The notes: generated by a model from the letters alone, not told the origin. Counted from the stretch's first letter, positions 7,220 through 14,769 are shown. The stretch: DNA of 16,764 nt from Thermococcaceae archaeon (GCA_027064745.1 JAMOPD010000102.1:1-16764), one strand, 5' to 3'. Made by a program: numbers and translations.

Positions 7220-7284
7220 CCACTTTGTTTATTCAATAGATCAAAAAATACAAAATGCTAAAAAGGTCGTGGAGTATTCTCTAT

Positions 7285-7290
7285 GGTGAT
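7285..7290 (+). promoter_or_regulatory. Ribosome binding site deciding the UbiD-family start
   Basis: GGTGAT 3 nt before ATG 7294. The upstream in-frame ATG (7255) has only A-rich sequence before it, so the internal ATG is preferred. Confidence 0.6.
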
Positions 7291-7293
7291 GTT

Positions 7294-8562
7294 ATGCTCA
7301 GGGAAATCATTGAGGGTTTTGGGGACGATGTGATTATAATTGACAAATCCGTGAGAAAAGAGCTTGAGATAACAAGATACTTGATGAGATACAGGGATCA
7401 GCCCGTCCTTTTTGAGGATGTGGATGGCTGGCAGGTTGTGGGTAATCTCTGGAGTACTCGTGATAGAATCGGCAAGTATTTGGGAATAAGGAAGGAAGAG
7501 ATTGTTCATGTTTTAGCTAGTAGCATGGAGCATCCACGACCATATAAAATAGTGAAAAGTGCTGCCTTTCTAAAGAACTCGACTAAAGATTTCTCACTAC
7601 TGGAGCTTCCTATTCCTAGATATTTCCCAAAGGATGGAGGTCAGTATTTCACATCAGCAATGGTGATAGCTAAAGATGAGGAGGGTTTTGTTAATTTATC
7701 TTTCCACAGGATGATGGTTATTGATAAAAAGCAGGCTGCAATACGGCTTGTTCCCAGACATCTCTACTCAATGTGGAAAGATAAAGCAGAGAAAGGAGAA
7801 GAGCTGGATGTTAGGGTTATAGTAGGAAATCCAATATATTTGCTTTTAGCGGGAGCTACAAGCGTTGCTTATGGTGTCAGCGAGCTTGAGATAGCATCTG
7901 CTTTGAGCGAAAAAGTCTTTGGAAAGCCACTGGAGGTCGTGAAGGTTAATGGGATTCCAGTACCCATAGAGACAGAGTTTGTCTTTGAGGCTAAAATTTT
8001 ACCGGAGCTTACTGAGGAAGGGCCTTTTGTTGATATAACTGGCACTTATGATTATGTCAGAAAACAGCCACTGATGATATTCGAAAAAATGCACCATGTT
8101 GACAATCCCATTTTCCATGCTCTTCTGCCAGGGGGATATGAACACTACATGCTTATGGGATTGCCCAAAGAGCCTCAAATTTATGCCAGTGTTAAACGGG
8201 TTGTTCCAAAGGTTCATGGAGTTAGATTAACAGAAGGTGGTTGCATGTGGCTTCATGCTGTTGTTTCAATCACAAAGCAGCATGATGGAGACGGTAAAAA
8301 TGCAATTTTAGCTGCATTTTCGGGACATCCCTCGCTGAAGCACGTTGTGGTTGTTGACGAAGATGTCAACATATATGATGACAGGGAAGTGGAGTGGGCC
8401 ATAGCGACGAGGTTTCAAGCAGATAAGGACTTAGTGATAATCCCAAATGCAAGGGGTTCTTCACTTGATCCCTCAGCGAAGAAGAGCTTAACTGCTAAGT
8501 GGGGAATAGATGCAACAAAACCATTGGATGGGAAAGAAGAATTTGAAAAGGCAAGGATTTAG
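7294..8562 (+). CDS. UbiD-family decarboxylase, probable anhydromevalonate phosphate decarboxylase
   Basis: UbiD enzymes use prenylated FMN, made by UbiX, plus a metal to (de)carboxylate unsaturated acids. In many archaea a UbiD homologue converts trans-anhydromevalonate 5-phosphate to isopentenyl phosphate for lipid synthesis; that assignment is an inference from the organism type. The product is 422 residues from this ATG. A cofactor/metal-binding segment NLSFHR runs at 134-139, H156 follows in PRH, and ETEFVFEA (226-233) carries the likely metal-binding Glu228. EGPFVD at 242-247 would supply the family's catalytic Glu/Asp pair, with Arg139 completing the triad. An in-frame ATG at 7255 would add 13 residues but has no ribosome binding site. 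It converges on the ABC ATPase with a 3-bp gap. MITE copy 2 sits between it and the divergent helicase. Confidence 0.88.
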   Translation: MLREIIEGFGDDVIIIDKSVRKELEITRYLMRYRDQPVLFEDVDGWQVVGNLWSTRDRIGKYLGIRKEEIVHVLASSMEHPRPYKIVKSAAFLKNSTKDFSLLELPIPRYFPKDGGQYFTSAMVIAKDEEGFVNLSFHRMMVIDKKQAAIRLVPRHLYSMWKDKAEKGEELDVRVIVGNPIYLLLAGATSVAYGVSELEIASALSEKVFGKPLEVVKVNGIPVPIETEFVFEAKILPELTEEGPFVDITGTYDYVRKQPLMIFEKMHHVDNPIFHALLPGGYEHYMLMGLPKEPQIYASVKRVVPKVHGVRLTEGGCMWLHAVVSITKQHDGDGKNAILAAFSGHPSLKHVVVVDEDVNIYDDREVEWAIATRFQADKDLVIIPNARGSSLDPSAKKSLTAKWGIDATKPLDGKEEFEKARI

Positions 8563-8565
8563 CCC

Positions 8566-9486
8566 TTACTCCACCATTTGGATGAAAATTTCCTCTAAAG
8601 TTGGTTCTTTAACTTGCATTGTCAGTATCTTTGCTCCTTGGGATGCTACGAAATCATGAAGTTCCTCTCTGATGTCATGAGAGGTCACAATCCTATATTT
8701 TTTCTCTCCTAATGGCGTTACTTTCCATTCAGCATCTTCAAATGAGACTTTTCTGGTTGTTTCAAGGATTATTGTGTATCCAGCTTTTTGAAGAAATTCC
8801 CGTTTTATTGTCTCAAGATTGCCCTCCAATCGGATTTTCCCCTTTACAATAACGCCAACAGTATCACATATCTCCTCTACATGGGCCAGTATATGAGATG
8901 AAAAGAATACTGTCTTCCCCTCTTTATTCAGATCTCTAATAACGTTCTTGAACTCTGCGATTCCTGATGGGTCAAGTCCAGTCATGGGTTCATCAAGAAT
9001 TAGGAAATCTGGATCATTTATCAAGGATTGTGCCAGTAAAAGCCTCTGTTTCATGCCTTTTGAAAAGTTCCCTACTTTTTTGTTTTTTACTTCCCAAAGT
9101 CCAACTAATTTTAAAACTTCTTCGATTTTTTTTGATCGTTCTGCTTTTGGGATCTTAAATGCTTCTCCGATTATATCGAGTGTTTGTACAGGTGTCAGAA
9201 AATCCCATAAAGTAGCATGTTCAGGCATGTACCCAATCTTCTTTTTGGCTTCTACTAAAGTATTCTCATCATATTTCCCTTCGTTGAAAACTTCTGTCCC
9301 AAAAAGCTCTATCCTACCTTTCTGAGGGAAGATTAAGCCTACAGTACCTAGGATTGTCGTGCTCTTTCCTGCACCGTTGGGTCCAAGAAATCCATAAACC
9401 TGTCCCTGCTTAACCTCAAGGTTGAGACCATCGAGAGCCCTTACATCACCATAATTTTTAACAAGCCCCTCTATCCTTAGTATCAT
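8566..9486 (-). CDS. ABC transporter ATP-binding protein (ABC-2 exporter)
   Basis: Cytoplasmic ATPase that should dimerise and drive the membrane protein encoded just upstream. The 306-residue product has Walker A GPNGAGKST (35-43), the Q-loop region around YMPEH (87-91), signature FSKGMKQR (141-148, in place of LSGGQ), Walker B FLILDEP (161-167), D-loop and the H-loop SSH (196-198). The extended C-terminal domain of about 80 residues ends KEPTLEEIFIQMVE, typical of CcmA/NatA-type exporters. The ATG at 9486 is chosen over GTG 9495 because GGTGAT (9491-9496) lies 4 nt before it and GTG is part of that site. The permease stop overlaps the same site, so the two genes are coupled. The substrate cannot be read from sequence. 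Confidence 0.93.
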   Translation of the reverse strand: MILRIEGLVKNYGDVRALDGLNLEVKQGQVYGFLGPNGAGKSTTILGTVGLIFPQKGRIELFGTEVFNEGKYDENTLVEAKKKIGYMPEHATLWDFLTPVQTLDIIGEAFKIPKAERSKKIEEVLKLVGLWEVKNKKVGNFSKGMKQRLLLAQSLINDPDFLILDEPMTGLDPSGIAEFKNVIRDLNKEGKTVFFSSHILAHVEEICDTVGVIVKGKIRLEGNLETIKREFLQKAGYTIILETTRKVSFEDAEWKVTPLGEKKYRIVTSHDIREELHDFVASQGAKILTMQVKEPTLEEIFIQMVE

Positions 9487-9491
9487 TGCTA

Positions 9492-10376
9492 TCACCTTAG
9501 ATCCATTTTAACAAAGCGATAGAATCCAATAGATAGATATAATATGGTGAGCCATATTATGTGAGCAAAGTTCGTGAGGTTATTACGAATGGCATACGCT
9601 ACCCCGTTATATCTAACGTTTAATATATCTCGGGGGTTTTTTGAGAGGGTTGTTGACACATCTTCAGTTATTACCTTAACTTGAGAAATCGGGTCATAAA
9701 ATAGATATTTGGTTGTGTATTCTTTCTGAAGCTTCTGCATTTCTTCTATATTTGCATTGGGGCTGTTGGCTGTATTTTTGATTGCTAAAAAGTTTACTAT
9801 ACTTGGCACTATCATAAATATCACAAACATCAGAATTATGGCTAAACCTAAAGCTGTGTTTGAGGATTTTATGACAGTTGATATGATGTAGCCTAATGCC
9901 ACAAGTTGAATCATTGCAAGAAGTAGCAGCATATTTAGGAGGAATACATCGACTACGAGTTGTGTTGTGAATGAGCCACCAAGATATAATATGCCCAAGA
10001 GGCTAACTATTGTGGAGAATAACAGGGCTATCAATAGAACTAAACAGTGAGCAAGAAACTTTCCACCAATGTAGTGAAGTCTTTTTATTGGTTTGCTCAT
10101 GGCTATCCTGAGGGTTCCCTTTTCAATCTCGCTGTTTATTGCAGTGGCACCGATTAAAAGGGCCAAAATTGCAACGAAGAAGCTTGTCATTCCGGTTATT
10201 GAGTTTATTAGCATACTCATAGCAGCTTCATTTGTAATATGCTCTCCAGATTGTAAGAAAAATGACTTCATGAAGTAGAATGATGGGATATATAACACTG
10301 CCATTATTACTATTATAAGCCAAAATTTTTTTGTTCGTAAATTCTGTTTGAATTCTAATTTAAATCCCCACATCAT
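9492..10376 (-). CDS. ABC-2 type transporter permease
   Basis: Membrane component paired with the ATPase downstream. The 294-residue product has about six hydrophobic segments, near 18-35, 59-80, 105-131, 143-167, 176-200 and 270-286. The cytoplasmic loop INSEIEKGTLRIAMSKPIKR (80-99) after the second helix is characteristic of ABC-2/NatB-like permeases and probably contacts the ATPase. The 70-residue loop between helices 5 and 6 should be extracytoplasmic. The start is ATG 10376, behind GGAGGCGAT (10382-10390); an in-frame ATG 16 codons upstream has no comparable site. The stop overlaps the ribosome binding site of the ATPase gene. Possible cargoes include ions, lipids or peptides; there is no evidence to choose. 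Confidence 0.9.
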   Translation of the reverse strand: MMWGFKLEFKQNLRTKKFWLIIVIMAVLYIPSFYFMKSFFLQSGEHITNEAAMSMLINSITGMTSFFVAILALLIGATAINSEIEKGTLRIAMSKPIKRLHYIGGKFLAHCLVLLIALLFSTIVSLLGILYLGGSFTTQLVVDVFLLNMLLLLAMIQLVALGYIISTVIKSSNTALGLAIILMFVIFMIVPSIVNFLAIKNTANSPNANIEEMQKLQKEYTTKYLFYDPISQVKVITEDVSTTLSKNPRDILNVRYNGVAYAIRNNLTNFAHIIWLTILYLSIGFYRFVKMDLR

Positions 10377-10426
10377 ACTGTATCGCCTCCACTGGCAAAA
10401 ACTCTTTTTAAAAATTACTAACATTG

Positions 10427-10444
10427 AGGATATAAAAGCTTTTT
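10427..10444 (-). promoter_or_regulatory. BRE/TATA promoter of the ABC exporter operon
   Basis: Minus-sense AAAAGCTTTTATATC holds a TATA box (CTTTTATAT, 10430-10438) with an A-rich BRE. The predicted start near 10408 leaves about 30 nt of leader with GGAGGCGAT. A second TA-rich stretch at 10405-10417 is too close to the start codon to be the main box. Confidence 0.5.
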
Positions 10445-10579
10445 TCCCGTTTGAGGTTAGAACTCATAAAAACTTTAGATAAATTAGAATCAGACTTCCA
10501 GAGTTCTTCTTTTAAGGTTAATGCTGGTTGTATAGTTTCTCAAAGGCTTGTTAAACACAACTCTTCGAAGTTAAAACTC

Positions 10580-10631
10580 ATACTGTCAGGATAGAGAGCG
10601 CCTGGCGGGCCGTCTAACTCCTGACAGTATC
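10580..10631 (+). mobile_element. MITE-like inverted-repeat element, copy 3 (52 bp)
   Basis: ATACTGTCAGGA (10580-10591) and TCCTGACAGTAT (10619-10630) are perfect 12-bp inverted repeats, followed by a terminal C. TTAAAACTC flanks both sides (10571-10579 and 10632-10640), a 9-bp target duplication. The right 29 bp match copy 2 with one mismatch, while the left part diverges after 14 bp and is 5 bp shorter. The right target copy includes two bases of the asd stop codon, so the element landed at the very end of asd and left the stop intact. In asd mRNA it would form a 12-bp hairpin just after the stop and might act in 3'-end formation. Confidence 0.8.
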
Positions 10632-10638
10632 TTAAAAC

Positions 10639-11628
10639 TCATAAAAAGTCTAAAGACAATTTGGCGGCTAACTCTGCATTTAGAATTGAACCCCCAGCGG
10701 CTCCTCTAATAAGATTATGTCCTAAAGTGATGTATTTGAACTTTCTCTCTCCGATTTTTTCTAATCTCCCAACTGTGACTGTCATTCCATTGCCTAATTC
10801 CCTATGAAGCTTTGGCTGGGGAATTTTCCTATAGACAATTGGCTTTGCATATGAAGGAAGCTTAAGCTTTTTCAATGGATCAAAGGATTCAAAAGCTTTC
10901 CTAAGTTCTTCAACACTGATGTCTTCATCAAGTTCAACAAAGACTGCCTCTGTGTGTCCATGGGACACTGGAACCCTTGTTGTAATGGCTGATATCTCAA
11001 AGTCAAAGCCAAGGATTTTCTTTGATTCGTTCTCGATTTTCCACTCCTCTTTTTCAATGTAAGGGATTACGTTGTCAAAAATCTGTAGAGCTGATAGACC
11101 TCTAAATCCCGCTCCACTTATTGCCTGCATAGTTGCAACGTTGAGATTTTTGAGTCCGAATTCTGAAAGAACTTTCAGCGAAAGCACCAGAATGGCTGTG
11201 GAACAGTTTGGATTTGTAACTATAAACCCCTCCCACCCTCTTTGCTCTTGTTGAAATTCGATAAGCTTCAATTGTTCACCATTGACTTCTGGGACTAAAA
11301 TGGGTACATCGTCTTCATATCTATGGGATGAAGCGTTACTGAACACGGGGATTTTCTCGGCAAGCTTTTCCTCCACCTTACCGGCTATTGAAGAAGGGAG
11401 AGCTGAAAAAACTAAGTCCACGTCTGGATTCTCCAAGAAATCCTCTAAGCTCCCTACCTCTATGTCCCCAATATCATCACTGACCCATTCTGCAATCTCT
11501 CTGTATTTCTTTCCTTTAGACCTTTCCGAAGCAACTAACCTTTCAATTTTAAACCAGGGGTGATTTTCTAAGAGCCTTACAAACGTCTGCCCAACTAAAC
11601 CTGTAGCACCTAAAATTGCAACCTCCAT
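10639..11628 (-). CDS. asd: Aspartate-semialdehyde dehydrogenase
   Basis: NADPH-dependent enzyme that reduces aspartyl phosphate to aspartate semialdehyde, the step after aspartate kinase. The 329-residue product has the nucleotide-binding start VAILGATGLVGQTF (3-16), the catalytic Cys142 in TNPNCSTA (138-145), and His225 in RVPVSHGHTEA (218-228) as the probable acid/base. GMTVTVGRLE and the C-terminal GHNLIRGAAGG are also family features. It resembles the archaeal/fungal subgroup. The ATG overlaps the thrC stop as TGATG, with GGAGGTTCTC upstream, so translation is coupled. It is the last gene of lysC-thrB-thrC-asd. MITE copy 3 abuts its stop codon. Confidence 0.96.
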   Translation of the reverse strand: MEVAILGATGLVGQTFVRLLENHPWFKIERLVASERSKGKKYREIAEWVSDDIGDIEVGSLEDFLENPDVDLVFSALPSSIAGKVEEKLAEKIPVFSNASSHRYEDDVPILVPEVNGEQLKLIEFQQEQRGWEGFIVTNPNCSTAILVLSLKVLSEFGLKNLNVATMQAISGAGFRGLSALQIFDNVIPYIEKEEWKIENESKKILGFDFEISAITTRVPVSHGHTEAVFVELDEDISVEELRKAFESFDPLKKLKLPSYAKPIVYRKIPQPKLHRELGNGMTVTVGRLEKIGERKFKYITLGHNLIRGAAGGSILNAELAAKLSLDFL

Positions 11629-12803
11629 CAGAGAACCTCCTTAAACGCTTCCAAACTCGGCTCTATCGGTTCTGGAAGCTTAAAGTTCTCAATAATTATA
11701 TTTGGGTCTTTCAGCCCATGTCCTGTTGTAATTAAAACATAACTCTCATCTGGTTCAATCAAGCTAAGTTCTTTCAGCTTAATTAGACCTGCCAAAGAAG
11801 ATGCCGATGCTGGCTCGACAAAAATTCCCTCTTTTGATGCGAGCAGTTTTTGAGCCTTTAGAATCTCCTCATCACTCACGCTTTCAAGCGATCCGCCTGA
11901 TTCTTCAACAGCTTTCCATGCTTTTTTCCAATTTGCTGGATTTCCAATCCTTATGGCTGTTGCTACAGTTTCGGGCTTCTCCTCAGGTTTGAACTCTCTT
12001 CTCTCCTTCCAAGCTTTAGCCAGAGGGGATGCCCCCTCAGCCTGAATACCAATCATTCTTGGTAGCTTGTCTATAAATCCGGCCTCATAAAGCTCCTTAA
12101 AGCCCTTCCAGATTGCCGAAATGTTACCAGCGTTTCCTACGGGCAGAATAACATTATTGGGAACAAAGCCAAGTTGGTCGAATACCTCAAAAGCTATCGT
12201 CTTCTGTCCCTCAAGGCGGAAGGGATTTATTGAGTTGAGCATGTAAACTCCCAATTCCCTGCTTGCCTCCACCACAACCCTCAAAGCGTCGTCAAAGTTT
12301 CCTCTAATTGGAACAACCTTTGCCCCATAAACTATCGCTTGGGCAAGCTTTCCTAAGGCTATCTTTCCGCTTGGCACTAAAACATAGCTCCTTATCCCGG
12401 CTTTTGCTGAATATGCAGCTAAAGACGCTGAAGTATTCCCCGTTGAGGCGCATATAACTTTGTCCATGCCCAGCTCCAAAGCTTTGCTCACTCCAACCGT
12501 CATTCCTCTATCCTTGAAAGAACCCGTTGGATTTGCACCTTCGTTCTTGACGTAAAGCTCTCTCATCTCAAGCTCTTTCTGAAGGTTTTCCAGACGATAC
12601 AGAGGTGTACCTCCTTCATTGAGAGAAACTCTTTTTTCGACTGGAATAAAGCTCTTGTACTTCCAGAGTGTTATATTTTTTCCATCAAAAACATTTTCAA
12701 CTTTATCCAAATCGATGACTACCTCCAATAAGCCGCCGCAGTCGCACCTATATCTAACTTCATCTTCTGGGTATTCCCTACCACACTCTATACATCTAAG
12801 CAT
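11628..12803 (-). CDS. thrC: Threonine synthase
   Basis: PLP enzyme converting O-phosphohomoserine to threonine and phosphate. The 391-residue product opens with a zinc-ribbon-like motif, Cys4, Cys7, Cys20 and Cys22 (CIECG, CDCGG), common in the archaeal and plant-type group. The PLP-binding Lys97 lies in NPTGSFKDRGM (91-101), ASTGNTSASLAAY recognises the substrate phosphate, and PVGNAGNISA is the glycine-rich cofactor phosphate loop. The ATG lies inside the end of thrB (16-nt overlap), with GGAGGAG 4 nt before it within the thrB glycine codons. Its stop overlaps the asd start. A related activity, cysteate synthase, is found in methanogens but is not suggested by this operon. Confidence 0.96.
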   Translation of the reverse strand: MLRCIECGREYPEDEVRYRCDCGGLLEVVIDLDKVENVFDGKNITLWKYKSFIPVEKRVSLNEGGTPLYRLENLQKELEMRELYVKNEGANPTGSFKDRGMTVGVSKALELGMDKVICASTGNTSASLAAYSAKAGIRSYVLVPSGKIALGKLAQAIVYGAKVVPIRGNFDDALRVVVEASRELGVYMLNSINPFRLEGQKTIAFEVFDQLGFVPNNVILPVGNAGNISAIWKGFKELYEAGFIDKLPRMIGIQAEGASPLAKAWKERREFKPEEKPETVATAIRIGNPANWKKAWKAVEESGGSLESVSDEEILKAQKLLASKEGIFVEPASASSLAGLIKLKELSLIEPDESYVLITTGHGLKDPNIIIENFKLPEPIEPSLEAFKEVL

Positions 12804-13675
12804 TTTGCTCCTCCTCCAACTTTGGTTATGAAATATTCCGCCCTAATTCCCTCATTCTCAAATGCTTCTACCATAACTTTCCCAATATTTCTCAAATTCT
12901 CCCCTAACGCAAACATTGCTGGACCCGAACCCGACAGAGAAACACCATAGGCGCCACTTTCCAGTGCAGCTTTTCTAACATTATCGAACCATGGCATGAG
13001 CGGTTTTCTGTAAGGAATAGCCAAGTAGTCATCCAGAAGTTTCCCGACTTTTTCTATGTCTCCTTCTTTCAAAGCTGAAATTAAGGCACTTGCAAGGGCT
13101 AAATTTCTGACGGCATCGCTTAGAGGGATATATCTTGGTAGGATTTCCCTTGCTCTTTTTGTGCTAACTTCAACTTCGGGGAGAACTATGACGAGTTTAA
13201 AGCTCACATCAAGCTTAAACACCTCAAGAGGTGAAAGAGATTTTAGTATTGTAAATCCACCAAAGAGTGAGGGAACAATATTGTCTCCATGGGCACTTCC
13301 AGATGCAGCTTTTTCTCCCTCAAGAGCAGCCTTTATTATGAGTTCCCTATTTTCAACTCCAAGGAGCTTTGCTAATGCTAATGCTCCACCTATGGCTGAT
13401 GCTCCAGAGCTTCCGAGTCCGCTTTTAGGTCTTATTCCCTTTATAATCTTCATCTTAAAGCCTGTCTCTGCTTTAAGCATCTTCAAGAGTGCAAGGGCAG
13501 ATATCGAAGCAACGTTCTTTTCTGGATCTTCTGGCACATTGAATCCCTCAACTTTTACTTCAATTTCATCGCTTTCTTTGATTTTGATTATATCCCTTGG
13601 TTCATCGAGGCATAGACCAAACACGTCAAACCCTGGCCCAAAGTTCGCTATCGTTGCTGGTGCTGAGACTTTCAT
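12788..13675 (-). CDS. thrB: Homoserine kinase
   Basis: GHMP-family kinase that phosphorylates homoserine with ATP, giving the substrate of threonine synthase. The 295-residue product has the N-terminal APATIANFGPGFDVFG (5-20), the ATP-binding GLGSSGASA (86-94), ASGSAHGDNIVPS (124-136) and the C-terminal SLSGSGPAMFAL motif. The ATG at 13675 is inside lysC: the two genes overlap by 50 nt in different frames. GAGGTGG 6 nt upstream, within lysC codons, serves as ribosome binding site. The 3' end overlaps thrC by 16 nt. The overlaps imply a single transcript with coupled translation. Confidence 0.96.
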   Translation of the reverse strand: MKVSAPATIANFGPGFDVFGLCLDEPRDIIKIKESDEIEVKVEGFNVPEDPEKNVASISALALLKMLKAETGFKMKIIKGIRPKSGLGSSGASAIGGALALAKLLGVENRELIIKAALEGEKAASGSAHGDNIVPSLFGGFTILKSLSPLEVFKLDVSFKLVIVLPEVEVSTKRAREILPRYIPLSDAVRNLALASALISALKEGDIEKVGKLLDDYLAIPYRKPLMPWFDNVRKAALESGAYGVSLSGSGPAMFALGENLRNIGKVMVEAFENEGIRAEYFITKVGGGAKCLDV

Positions 13676-14720
13676 TTAAAACCACCTCATGTATCTCATT
13701 TAGGGCCGAGCTGAGATCTTCTTTATCAACGAGAAAGCTCACATAATATCTGTCCTTTTTTGAAATCTGGTATCCCCTTATCTGGGGTATCTCTGCAGTG
13801 CTCACAACTGATATTTCGGCTTTTGAGGTGTTGACAATTCTGTGAACAATAATGGGAAGCTTTGAGCTTATCCCAGAGATTAGTGTTCCTAGTTTCCACT
13901 CGCTTGTCTTTCCAAGAATCAAAGGCAATCTGTTCATCACAGGTTCAATTGTTCTCTCATGTAAGGCTTTCATCCCCAGCCTTGAAGCCATTAAAGCCTC
14001 TTCATAGGAGACGAAAGGTATAATCAAAACATCTTTTACGAGTCTTGGATCTGCTGTGTAGATTCCATTTACATCACTCATTATTGCAACGGCTTTTGCA
14101 TTTAACAAAGAAGCAATTATTGTGGCAGTATAATCACTTCCTCCCCGACCTAAGGTTGTTCTAAATCCGTTGTAATTCCCCAAGAAACCAGTAACAACTG
14201 GGACTTTGCCCTTCTTCAGAATTCTTTTTAAGAGCCATATTCTCTTTGCTGTTCTCCTTAAATCAACTTCTGCATTTCCAAATCTTCCGTAAGCTTCGAT
14301 GATGTAGAAGGCATCAACTGGAATTGCTGGGATTCCTCTATCCTGGAGAGCTTTTGAAAAAAACTCCGCTGCCAATCTTTCTCCAAAGGAGGCTATATGG
14401 TCAACATAAGCCCCTTGAGACGAAAAAATTTCGGGATGTTTAAGCATGAAGTCCAGCTCTTTGAGATATGGTTGTATTTCCACATCAAGCTCTGCGGCAA
14501 TTCCCTCATGAATCCTTTTTAGTTTCTCTAAGATCTCTATTTTTCTATCCTCAGCAAGGGCTATCAGCATGTCCGTTACTCCTTTCAATGCAGAAACGAC
14601 AAGTACAACGTCGCTGTTTTCCTTAAGATATTGTACCAACTCTAGAGCCTCATCAAAAGAGTCTCTAACTGAGCTACCTCCAAATTTAACTACAACCCTT
14701 CTGGAGAGTTTGTAAATCAC
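13626..14720 (-). CDS. lysC: Aspartate kinase, short form with a single ACT-like tail
   Basis: First enzyme of the aspartate pathway, making aspartyl phosphate from aspartate and ATP. Motifs are VVKFGGSS (10-17), SFGERLAA (111-118), GRGGSDYTA (191-199), SDVNGIYTADPR (215-226) and MKALHERTIEP (250-260). The protein has only 364 residues, whereas typical aspartate kinases are near 400-470 with two ACT domains. Here about 75 residues after 289 (IIVHRIVN, AEISVVST, YVSFLVDKEDL) make at most one ACT unit, so feedback control may be altered or absent. The GTG start has GGTGATT 8 nt upstream and a TATA box 40 bp upstream; no in-frame ATG exists nearby. The last 50 nt overlap thrB. It leads the threonine operon. 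Confidence 0.94.
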   Translation of the reverse strand: MIYKLSRRVVVKFGGSSVRDSFDEALELVQYLKENSDVVLVVSALKGVTDMLIALAEDRKIEILEKLKRIHEGIAAELDVEIQPYLKELDFMLKHPEIFSSQGAYVDHIASFGERLAAEFFSKALQDRGIPAIPVDAFYIIEAYGRFGNAEVDLRRTAKRIWLLKRILKKGKVPVVTGFLGNYNGFRTTLGRGGSDYTATIIASLLNAKAVAIMSDVNGIYTADPRLVKDVLIIPFVSYEEALMASRLGMKALHERTIEPVMNRLPLILGKTSEWKLGTLISGISSKLPIIVHRIVNTSKAEISVVSTAEIPQIRGYQISKKDRYYVSFLVDKEDLSSALNEIHEVVLNESLSTSNDSELWARV

Positions 14721-14754
14721 CCAATTGGAATCACCATCCTGACAGCATTTTTAT

Positions 14755-14769
14755 CTGATATAAGCTTTT
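14755..14769 (-). promoter_or_regulatory. BRE/TATA promoter of the lysC-thrB-thrC-asd operon
   Basis: The minus-sense sequence AAAAGCTTATATCAG contains a TATA box (CTTATATC) with an A-rich BRE. The predicted start near 14737 gives a leader of under 20 nt before GTG 14720. It is the only promoter-like sequence before the four tightly overlapping threonine genes. Confidence 0.5.

Noticed and set aside
7255..7293. Upstream in-frame ATG for the UbiD-family gene
   Set aside because: It lacks a ribosome binding site, while ATG 7294 has GGTGAT 3 nt upstream.
10546..10556. GCTTGTTAAAC, an inverted match to the core of the 19-bp near-repeat at 4615 and 4798
   Set aside because: Only 11 bp exact; flanks do not extend convincingly, so chance cannot be excluded.
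10459..10650. Similar AACTCATAAAAA sequences near 10459-10470 and 10636-10647
   Set aside because: Short AT-rich similarity, one copy being the end of asd coding sequence; no element boundaries seen.
13056..13679. 207-codon plus-strand ORF opposite thrB
   Set aside because: Lies antisense to a firmly identified homoserine kinase; Ser/Pro-rich product typical of an antisense shadow frame.
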